Positions 1 to 5,806 of a stretch of DNA of 13,776 bases are shown here, one piece after another; position 1 is the first letter of the stretch; every line of letters begins with the position of its first letter. The translations under genes were made by a program, and so were the position numbers. The notes below the pieces were generated by a model. It was not told where the DNA came from. It saw nothing but the letters and a program-made list of their open reading frames with translations, and ran no database searches. Source of the DNA: Planctomycetota bacterium (GTDB lineage Bacteria; Planctomycetota; Planctomycetia; Pirellulales; Thermoguttaceae); the NCBI GenBank assembly GCA_021784975.1, contig JAJYGU010000279.1:1-13776 (forward strand). The letters run 5' to 3'.

Positions 1-12
1 CGGTACGCAGAA

Positions 13-25
13 GGGGACAGTCCCC
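13..25. repeat. short palindrome, GGGGAC-A-GTCCCC type (family A)
   Basis: Perfect 6-bp inverted repeat with a one-base centre, ending one base before the apparent GTG start of the TolC-like gene. The same core, with T instead of A at the centre, occurs twice in the insertion inside the racemase gene (4058-4069 and 4090-4101), which suggests one dispersed family. In frame with the TolC-like gene it reads K-G-T-V-P, so it may belong to the N-terminal coding region. Confidence 0.6.
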
Positions 26-2500
26 GTGCTGGTCCTGATCGCCTTGACCCTTCTGGCGGGCTGCCATCCGCAGCAGCCGTTCTATTTCAAGCACGTCGAT
101 AACGAGCTGGCGTACTACAAAGGGGTCGCGACCGAAATCGACTACCCCGACGTGGAGGCCAAGCGGCTGGCCGAGGTCTCGTGCGATAAGCGTCCCTGGT
201 CACTGCAGAACATGGATACCAAGAACCTATGGGACCTCAGCCTGGAAGAGGCCGTGCAAATCGCACTGGCCAACAGCAAAGTCGTGCGATTTTTGGCAGG
301 TGCCCCGAGCGACAACATTCCGCAGGAGCCCATCGCGCCGAGCTATCTCCTTGCCAGCCCGCTAGAGCCACAGAACATACAAACGGTGTACGACCCGGCA
401 TACTGGGAAACCGACCCCGGGGCCGACGGGCGTCCTGGCGTCGAGGCGGCCCTGTCGGCCTTCGATGCGCAGTTGAGTTCCAGCCTGACTTGGGAGAAGA
501 TCGACACGCCGGAAAACGTCAATCCTGCCTTCGTCTCGCTCGGCTCCCCGGAGATCGACAACGAGGACCGGGCCTCGTTCCAGACTCGGATCTCCAAGGT
601 CACGGCCACCGGCGGCACGTTTGCGTTGACCCACAATGTCATCTACGACTTGAACAATTCCAATTTTGCCGGCTCACTCTTCGGACCGCCGTATGCCTAC
701 AAGTCCGACTTCAACGTCAATCTGATTGCCGAGGCCCGGCAACCGTTGTTAAGGGGCGCCGGCGTGCAGTTCAACCGCATCAACGGTCCGGGCACGCAGG
801 CTGGACCGGGGAACTACCGCGGCGTGATGATCGCCCGGGTCAACACTGACATGGAATTGGCCAGGTTCGAGACCAACGTGCAAAGGCTGGTTGTCAACGT
901 GGAGCAACAGTATTGGGAGTTGTACTATCAGTACCGGGCCCTCGACTCCGTCATCAAGGGGCGGGACAGCGCCTTACAGACCTGGCGGAAGATATACACC
1001 TTGTACCGTGTCGGCGGCAAAGGGGGCGAGGCTGACAAGGAGGCCCAGGCACGCGAACAGTATTACATCTTCCGCAGCAACGCGGAGACGACGCTGAATG
1101 GACTCTATCAGACGGAGGCGAACCTTCGATATCTGCTCGGACTGGCATCTACCGATGGCCGGCTGATTCGGCCCAAGGACGAGCCGACGATCGCCAAGGT
1201 GACGTTCGATTGGTACGACGTGCAAGCCGAGGCATTGGCTCGTAACGCGGACCTTCGCGCTCTGAAGTGGTATGTCAAGCGGCGCGAACTGGAGTTGATT
1301 GCCGCCAAGAACTATCTCCTGCCGCAGTTGGACGCGGTGGCCCAATATAGCTGGCTGGGTCTGGGCAACAACCTGTTCCCCGAGGCGAACGGCGCCGGCA
1401 GCAATTTCACCTTGCCCGGCTCGGCCGCCTACGAGTCGTTGACCAACGGCCAGTTTCAGCAATGGCAAGTGGGGCTCCAGTTCAGCATGCCCCTGGGCTT
1501 CCGCAAGGAGATGTCCGGCGTCCGCAACGCCCAAATCGCGCTCGCCAGAGAAAAGGTTAAGCTGCAAGAAGGGGAGCTGGAGCTGTCGCACCAACTCGCC
1601 TTTGCCATCCGCGATCTGGAGACCGATTATGTGCTGAGCCAGACCGATTTCAACCGCCGCATCGCCGCCCAACGGCAGGTCGAAGCGGTGCAGGCAGCCT
1701 ACGAAACCGACACCATCACCCTGGATGTCCTCTTGCGGGCCCAGCAGGAACTGGCGGCCGCCGAAAGCGCCTATTACCGCGCGCTGGTCAACTACAACCG
1801 GGCGATCGCCACCGTCCACCTCCGCAAGGGCTCGCTGCTGGAGTACAACGGCGTCTACCTGGCGGAAGGCCCCTGGCCGGGCAAGGCCTACTTCGACGCC
1901 CGCCGCCGGGCCCGTGCCCGCGCCGCTTCCACCTACCTCGACTACGGCTTCACCAATCCGCGGGTGGTCAGCCGCGGCCCGTATGACCAGTTTGCCGGCC
2001 GGGATGGGACCTGCGATGGCAGCGAAGTCTCGCCGGCCGCCCCGCCGCCTCCGGCGCCGGAGCCGGCTTCGACCAAGCCCAAGCAGCAGTCGCAACAAGA
2101 ATTGGTCCCGACGCCCGACCCCGAGACCTCGCAGCCGGCCGCCAGCCCGGCCGATCCGCAGACCTCGGTCGCGCCCAAAGGCCAAGGCATCCGCACGGTG
2201 GCCATGACCCCCGCAACCAAGCCGGGTAGCCCCGATACGGGCCTACCGCAACCGGGTAGCCCCGATAGCTCTGCTATCGGGGTGCCGCAGGCACAAGAGG
2301 CAGCGAGTCGCGGGACCGCCTCTTGCGGCTTCGCCGCCCCGATAGCAAGCTATCGGGGCCACCCTGTCAGACAGGGGGTGCCTGACCTAACCACTGACCC
2401 GGCGGCGGCCAAAATACCCACCAGGCCGATCGACGCCGCCGTAACTCAGGCCGGCTGGACGGCTGCTCCCACAAGCGGCCGTGACACGGATGAGAGATGA
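26..2500 (+). CDS. TolC-family outer-membrane efflux lipoprotein, start uncertain
   Basis: Outer-membrane channel of the TolC/OEP type, which exports small molecules or proteins together with an inner-membrane pump and an adaptor; neither partner is in the window. A hydrophobic start leads to the lipobox LLAGC, with the lipidated Cys at residue 13. LEEAVQIALANS (residues 73-84) is the usual first helix of OEP proteins. Long Gln/Ala/Glu-rich helices follow, and the planctomycete-like end of the OEP domain, KGSLLEYNGVYLAEGPWP, lies near residues 600-618. From about 660 to 824 the tail is Pro/Ala/Gln-rich and overlaps a DNA hairpin array. The GTG at 26 gives a signal peptide without any Lys or Arg before its hydrophobic core, and the frame stays open to the left edge, so the true start is probably upstream. 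The family is clear; the substrate is unknown. Confidence 0.88.
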   Translation: MLVLIALTLLAGCHPQQPFYFKHVDNELAYYKGVATEIDYPDVEAKRLAEVSCDKRPWSLQNMDTKNLWDLSLEEAVQIALANSKVVRFLAGAPSDNIPQEPIAPSYLLASPLEPQNIQTVYDPAYWETDPGADGRPGVEAALSAFDAQLSSSLTWEKIDTPENVNPAFVSLGSPEIDNEDRASFQTRISKVTATGGTFALTHNVIYDLNNSNFAGSLFGPPYAYKSDFNVNLIAEARQPLLRGAGVQFNRINGPGTQAGPGNYRGVMIARVNTDMELARFETNVQRLVVNVEQQYWELYYQYRALDSVIKGRDSALQTWRKIYTLYRVGGKGGEADKEAQAREQYYIFRSNAETTLNGLYQTEANLRYLLGLASTDGRLIRPKDEPTIAKVTFDWYDVQAEALARNADLRALKWYVKRRELELIAAKNYLLPQLDAVAQYSWLGLGNNLFPEANGAGSNFTLPGSAAYESLTNGQFQQWQVGLQFSMPLGFRKEMSGVRNAQIALAREKVKLQEGELELSHQLAFAIRDLETDYVLSQTDFNRRIAAQRQVEAVQAAYETDTITLDVLLRAQQELAAAESAYYRALVNYNRAIATVHLRKGSLLEYNGVYLAEGPWPGKAYFDARRRARARAASTYLDYGFTNPRVVSRGPYDQFAGRDGTCDGSEVSPAAPPPPAPEPASTKPKQQSQQELVPTPDPETSQPAASPADPQTSVAPKGQGIRTVAMTPATKPGSPDTGLPQPGSPDSSAIGVPQAQEAASRGTASCGFAAPIASYRGHPVRQGVPDLTTDPAAAKIPTRPIDAAVTQAGWTAAPTSGRDTDER
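2222..2376. repeat. array of adjacent hairpins inside the TolC-like tail
   Basis: A 16-bp direct repeat (CCGGGTAGCCCCGATA) occurs at 2222-2237 and 2252-2267. Hairpins then follow one another: 2260-2269 with 2273-2282 (10 bp, CCCCGATAGC/GCTATCGGGG); 2282-2286 with 2290-2294 (5 bp); 2294-2301 with 2318-2325 (8 bp); 2325-2329 with 2333-2337 (5 bp); 2337-2346 with 2349-2358 (the same 10-bp arms as the first); 2362-2368 with 2370-2376 (7 bp, one-base centre). The whole tract stays open in the TolC-like frame and encodes a PGSPD-containing low-complexity stretch, roughly residues 733-784. Confidence 0.8.
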
Positions 2501-2509
2501 GAGATGAGG
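2489..2509 (+). repeat. three 7-bp tandem copies over the TolC-like stop codon
   Basis: GATGAGA, GATGAGA and GATGAGG follow one another. The stop codon TGA (2498-2500) lies in the second copy, so gain or loss of one unit would change the last residues of the TolC-like protein. Confidence 0.7.
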
Positions 2510-2544
2510 GGCGTCTGCCCTCCCCCCTCCGCCCTCATCCTTTT
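2503..2544 (+). terminator. possible terminator after the TolC-like gene
   Basis: The stem pairs 2503-2513 with 2530-2539 (GATGAGGGGCG against CGCCCTCATC, one bulged G), with a 16-base C-rich loop, and is followed by CTTTTCT. The long loop and short T run make this only moderately convincing. It lies just past the stop at 2500, where a terminator would be expected. Confidence 0.4.
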
Positions 2545-2594
2545 CTCTGGGTGTCCTCCGCGGTTCCATGAGCAATCTGAGCTAGCGCGATGCC

Positions 2595-2623
2595 TTGCGG
2601 GTTAGAAGCAGATCGCCTATATT
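2595..2623 (+). promoter_or_regulatory. candidate sigma70-type promoter for the small basic protein and racemase
   Basis: TTGCGG at 2595-2600, a 17-bp spacer, then TATATT at 2618-2623. The -10 matches the consensus at 5 of 6 bases and the -35 mainly in its TTG. It would start transcription near 2630, about 75 bases before the ATG at 2707. Found by eye, with no transcript data. Confidence 0.45.
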
Positions 2624-2690
2624 TAGGGATTCGATCCATTTCGACAATCCCGACGTTCGCCCGCCGTGGCGACGACCATAACGATCTAGC

Positions 2691-2696
2691 GAGGAG
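2691..2696 (+). promoter_or_regulatory. ribosome binding site that sets the start at 2707
   Basis: GAGGAG lies 10 bases before ATG 2707. It decides against the longer reading from 2590, whose extra 39 residues would overlap the promoter candidate and do not resemble the family. Confidence 0.65.
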
Positions 2697-2706
2697 CATC
2701 CTACCG

Positions 2707-2997
2707 ATGACGATGGACAAAAGCCTCAAGGTGCGGCTCGGCTTGGCCCGCGCCCGCAGCGTGCTCACCCGTGGCGAGCGGATTGAGCGGCTGAAGACCG
2801 CCGACCGTTGGAAGGAGGGCGACAGCCCCTTCGGCCTGGCCAAGGTCCGGGTGTACAAGCTGGCGATGAAGAAGAAGAAGAAGAAGAAGGAAGAGGAAGG
2901 GGCTGAGGGGGCTGCGGCTGCCGCCCCGGCCGACGAGGCTGCCAAGAAGGACGCCGGCAAGAAAGAGGCCGGTAAGAAAGAGGGCGGCAAGAAATAG
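2707..2997 (+). CDS. small basic protein of the PVC superphylum (TIGR04137-like)
   Basis: A 96-residue, strongly basic protein. Residues 1-60 follow the pattern of the small basic protein shared by Planctomycetes, Verrucomicrobia and Chlamydiae: MTMDKSLKVRLG, then ARSVLTRGERIERLK, then WKEGDSPFGLAKVRVYKL. The family is considered a PVC signature protein, thought to bind nucleic acid and perhaps the ribosome; its exact role is not settled. A run of seven consecutive lysines follows, then an Ala/Glu-rich stretch and a tail with the repeated pattern KKDAG, KKEAG, KKEGG, KK, like histone H1-type tails. This tail makes it longer than typical family members. The start is chosen from the GAGGAG site and the family N-terminus; ATG 2713 is a less likely alternative. 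The racemase gene starts 3 nt after its stop, so the two are probably co-transcribed. Confidence 0.85.
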   Translation: MTMDKSLKVRLGLARARSVLTRGERIERLKTADRWKEGDSPFGLAKVRVYKLAMKKKKKKKEEEGAEGAAAAAPADEAAKKDAGKKEAGKKEGGKK

Positions 2998-3000
2998 CCT

Positions 3001-4374
3001 ATGCGGGTGCACCTCGAATACGGTCGGACGGGCTTGGACGTCGAGCTGCCCGACCGTAACGTGGCCCACTGCCTGCAATACCGGCCGGCCGATCCGGTGC
3101 CCGATCCGGTCGCCGCCTTGCATGAATGTTTGGCCTGCCCGGGCGGCGCGCCGCCGCTGGCGGAGCTTGCCCGCGGACGCCGCAGCGCATGCGTGGCCAT
3201 TTGCGACATTACCCGCCCGGTGCCCAACCGGGTGTTGCTGCCGCCGATCCTGGAAACGCTCGAAGCGGCCGGCATCCCGCGCGATCAGATTCTCGTGTTG
3301 GTGGCTACCGGCATGCACCGGCCCAACCTGGGCGAGGAGTTGGTGGAAATCGTCGGCCGCGATCTGGCCGGCCGCTACCGTGTCGAGAACCACCACGGCC
3401 AGGAGCTTGGCGAGCACGTCTTCCTAGGCAAAACGTCGCGCGGCACACCGGTTTGGATTGACGCCCGCTACGTGGCCGCCGATCTGAAAATCACCACCGG
3501 CCTGATCGAGCCCCACTTCATGGCCGGTTTTTCCGGTGGGCGGAAGCTGATTTGCCCGGGCCTAGCGGCCTTCGAGACCATCAAGCACTGGCACGGTCCG
3601 GACTTCCTCGAACACCCTAGCGCCCGTTGCGGTTGCCTGGCCGGCAACCCGGTCCACGAAGAGAGCACAGCCGTTGCCCGCCTGGCCGGCTGCGATTTCA
3701 TCGTCAACGTGGTGATTGACGCCGGCCGGCAGGTCCTGCACGTGGTGGGCGGCGACCTGGAAGCCGCCTTTGAGGAAGGCGTGGCCTTTGCCCGGCGGGC
3801 GGTGACCGCCACCGTGCCGCAGCCGGTGGACATCGTGGTTACCACCTCGGCCGGCTATCCGCTCGACACCACCTATTATCAATCGGTCAAAGGGATGGTC
3901 GGGGCGATGCCCATCGTGAAGCCGGGCGGCACGATCATCTTGGCGGCCAGCATGGGCGACGGCATCGGCAGCCCCGAGTTCCGCGGCCTGTACCACACTT
4001 ATCCCACGCTCGACGCCTTCATGACGGCCTTGCTGAGCGGCCGTCCAAGAACAAGTTGGGGACTGTCCCAATTTTCGTCCGACGAAAATGGGACTGTCCC
4101 CTTGGCGAAAGTGGAAGTTGTTGCTGGACGGCCGCTGGGCAAGCAGAACTTTGTCATGGACCAGTGGCAACTCGAAGAGTTCGCCAAGGCACGCCGCCAT
4201 GCGCGGATCAAGGTCTTCACCGACGGCCTGTCGGCCGAAACGCTCCGGCGGCTGTTCGTCGAGCCGGCGGCCAGTGTGGAGGCGGCCGTGGCCGACGCAC
4301 TTCAAGACCACGGCGCCGGTGCCACCATTGCGGTAATCCCCAAAGGGCCTTATGTGATGGCGGAGCTGGGCTAG
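3001..4374 (+). CDS. larA: LarA-type nickel-dependent 2-hydroxyacid racemase (lactate racemase family)
   Basis: 457 residues. LarA interconverts D- and L-2-hydroxyacids through hydride transfer to a nickel-pincer cofactor. Residues known from Lactobacillus plantarum LarA are visible at nearly the same positions: D69 and R72 in DITRP (for D72 and R75), H106 in ATGMHRP (H108), H172 and K182 in PHFMAGFSGGRK (H174 and the cofactor-bearing K184), Q294 and K297 in YYQSVKG (Q295 and K298). The enzyme is therefore probably active if cofactor is supplied, but larB, larC and larE are not in the window. The substrate may not be lactate, since homologues act on several 2-hydroxyacids. Oddly, residues about 346-379, between FMTALLSG and the conserved DQWQLEEFAK, contain extra sequence encoded by a palindromic insertion. 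ATG 3001 follows the stop of the small basic protein by 3 nt, suggesting translational coupling. Confidence 0.92.
   Translation: MRVHLEYGRTGLDVELPDRNVAHCLQYRPADPVPDPVAALHECLACPGGAPPLAELARGRRSACVAICDITRPVPNRVLLPPILETLEAAGIPRDQILVLVATGMHRPNLGEELVEIVGRDLAGRYRVENHHGQELGEHVFLGKTSRGTPVWIDARYVAADLKITTGLIEPHFMAGFSGGRKLICPGLAAFETIKHWHGPDFLEHPSARCGCLAGNPVHEESTAVARLAGCDFIVNVVIDAGRQVLHVVGGDLEAAFEEGVAFARRAVTATVPQPVDIVVTTSAGYPLDTTYYQSVKGMVGAMPIVKPGGTIILAASMGDGIGSPEFRGLYHTYPTLDAFMTALLSGRPRTSWGLSQFSSDENGTVPLAKVEVVAGRPLGKQNFVMDQWQLEEFAKARRHARIKVFTDGLSAETLRRLFVEPAASVEAAVADALQDHGAGATIAVIPKGPYVMAELG
4036..4136. repeat. 101-bp palindromic element inserted in frame in the racemase gene
   Basis: The outer arms 4036-4054 and 4118-4136 are inverted repeats matching at 17 of 19 positions, the outer 12 perfectly (AGCGGCCGTCCA). 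Inside, 4071-4079 and 4081-4089 pair perfectly around C4080, and 4058-4069 pairs with 4090-4101 at 11 of 12 positions, with A4070 bulged. Two copies of the GGGGACTGTCCC-type core lie within. The arms are asymmetric: 3 bases link outer and inner parts on the left, 16 on the right. The element has no stop in the gene's frame, and both outer arms are read as G-R-P. Confidence 0.85.
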
Positions 4375-4450
4375 CGAAGATGTGCGAAATGCCGGTCGTG
4401 AGGCGGGTCGAAGAACTCTGCAATTCCGCGGCGGCAGCAGCCGAAAGAAG

Positions 4451-4479
4451 TTGTGGTCAGGCTTTCCATCGGTCATAAT
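4451..4479 (+). promoter_or_regulatory. candidate promoter for the serine protease gene
   Basis: TTGTGG at 4451-4456, a 17-bp spacer, then CATAAT at 4474-4479 (5 of 6 to the -10 consensus). Just downstream a 7-bp hairpin with a one-base centre (4484-4490 with 4492-4498) would lie at the very 5' end of the transcript. The leader to the chosen start is long, about 165 bases, and otherwise shows nothing I recognise. Confidence 0.4.
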
Positions 4480-4650
4480 AAAGGCTCGCCCGGCGAGCGG
4501 GTCCGTCGAGGAGAAACCACCCGAACCATTCTACAATTCATTGTCAAAGCAACCCTTGGGGTCGTCACCCCGCAGCCCGCGTCGATGCCGCGCCCGCGCT
4601 GCGGCGGTTGAGGACCCCCTTTCTTTTTGCCCGCGCCCGCTCAAGACGCT

Positions 4651-5664
4651 GTGATTCGCATCCTCCGCGTAGCGATTGCTTGGTGCGTGTTGTCGGCGGC
4701 GGCTGCGCCGCTCGCCTGCGCGGAGGGTTCGCCGTTATTCACGCCGCACCCGGCGGTGGTGCGGGTCATGGCCCCGGAGACCGACGGGGCCAGCTTCGGC
4801 TCCGGCTCGCTGGTGGCGGTGACGGAGACCCACGGGCTGGTCGTGACCAACTGGCACGTGGTCCGCGACGCTGCCGGTCCAATCATGGTCTTCTTCCCGG
4901 ACGGCTTCACCTCGGGGGCCACCGTGTTGCGGACCGATCGCGACTGGGACCTGGCCGCCCTGGCCATCTGGCGGCCGCGGGTGGCCCCCATCCCGCTGGC
5001 CAGCGCGGCCCCGCGGCCCGGCGAGCCGTTGAGCATCGCCGGCTACGGCAGCGGTCAGTACCGGGCGGTCGCCGGCCGCTGCACGCAGTACGTCTCGCCC
5101 GGCGGAAATCTGCCCTTCGAGATGGTCGAACTCGACGCCGGCGCTCGCAACGGCGATTCCGGCGGGCCGATCTTGAACGCTCGCGGCGAGTTGGCCGGCG
5201 TGCTGTTTGGGTCGGCCTTCGGCCGGACGACGGGCAGCTATTGCGGGCGGGTGCGGTGGTTTCTCAATTCCGTCAGCGACGAGTTCCGGCGGATGCCCTC
5301 GCCGGCCATGATCACCCAGCGGCAGCCGCAACCCCAACCGGCGGCCCAGCCGGTGGCGGCCATCCCCGCCACTCCCGCGAGCCCCTGGCGGGCCGTGACG
5401 CCGGTTGCCGGCAGCGCCACCCTGCCGGCCAACCGGGGAGGACAGTCGCTCGCCGCCGGTGCAGGCAATCATGCCTTCCAGACGCGCCCGGCCGCCGCTT
5501 CCGCGACGGTTCGCGCGGCCGGAAACAAGCCGCTGGTGCGGGCAGCGCCGCCGCCGGCCTCCTCTTTACCGGGCATCGATCAGATCAAGAATGTCTTCGC
5601 CCTGATCGGCGTTTTGGCGATGCTGTACTTCGTCTTCCGGCTGCTCGGATCCGCGGTGGGGTAG
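4651..5664 (+). CDS. trypsin-like serine protease with C-terminal membrane anchor
   Basis: 337 residues from GTG 4651. The first 25 or so form a signal peptide (MIRILRV, a hydrophobic core, then LACAEG). The chymotrypsin-fold domain has a full triad: H69 in TNWHVV, D100 in DWDLAALAI and S170 in GDSGGPI, spaced as in bacterial Trypsin_2/DegP-like proteases. No PDZ domain is seen. A Pro/Ala/Gln-rich linker (about 215-305) leads to a single hydrophobic helix (IKNVFALIGVLAMLYFVF) near the C-terminus, so the catalytic domain should be tethered to a membrane and face the periplasm or outside. A TTG at 4627 would add eight residues before the signal peptide and is less likely; neither start has a strong ribosome site. 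Same strand as the racemase but 276 nt away with its own promoter candidate, so probably a separate unit. Its target is unknown. Confidence 0.87.
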   Translation: MIRILRVAIAWCVLSAAAAPLACAEGSPLFTPHPAVVRVMAPETDGASFGSGSLVAVTETHGLVVTNWHVVRDAAGPIMVFFPDGFTSGATVLRTDRDWDLAALAIWRPRVAPIPLASAAPRPGEPLSIAGYGSGQYRAVAGRCTQYVSPGGNLPFEMVELDAGARNGDSGGPILNARGELAGVLFGSAFGRTTGSYCGRVRWFLNSVSDEFRRMPSPAMITQRQPQPQPAAQPVAAIPATPASPWRAVTPVAGSATLPANRGGQSLAAGAGNHAFQTRPAAASATVRAAGNKPLVRAAPPPASSLPGIDQIKNVFALIGVLAMLYFVFRLLGSAVG

Positions 5665-5697
5665 CGACGGCGGCGTAACCGAAAACGTGCCAAGTGC

Positions 5698-5754
5698 CGG
5701 AGCGCGGGCGTCCTCGCCCGCCCGGCGAATTGCGGGCGAGACGCCCGCGCTCCG
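5698..5754. repeat. long inverted repeat between convergent genes
   Basis: 5698-5721 and 5732-5754 are inverted repeats, 23 base pairs with one extra C on the left, separated by 10 bases. Each arm is built around GCGGGCGTC(C)TCGCCCGC, itself partly palindromic. It lies 34 bp past the protease stop and about 50 bp past the end of the minus-strand gene, so it could act as a bidirectional stem, although it lacks a T run. Confidence 0.8.
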
Positions 5755-5806
5755 TGCAGTGGGCCGCCCAGACCTTCGCGGCGGGGCTCGCTGCGCTCGA
5801 ACCACC

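Noticed and set aside
974..2185. Long minus-strand open frame of 403 codons opposite the TolC-like gene
   Set aside because: It is antisense to a well-recognised protein, has Arg/Gly-rich composition typical of high-GC shadows, and shows no motif.
2590..2706. N-terminal extension of the small basic protein from ATG 2590
   Set aside because: It covers the promoter candidate, has no ribosome site, and does not match the family, whose N-terminus fits ATG 2707.
2535..3417. Minus-strand open frames across the small basic protein and racemase start
   Set aside because: Phe- and Leu-rich runs are the complement of the lysine tract; both plus-strand genes are recognised families.
4056..4478. Open frame starting MGTVPIF within the racemase gene
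   Set aside because: It arises from the palindromic element in another frame and runs antisynchronously through conserved racemase sequence.
4608..5678. Alternative plus-strand frame overlapping the protease
   Set aside because: Arg/Gly/Ala-rich shadow; the protease frame carries the signal peptide and the H-D-S triad.
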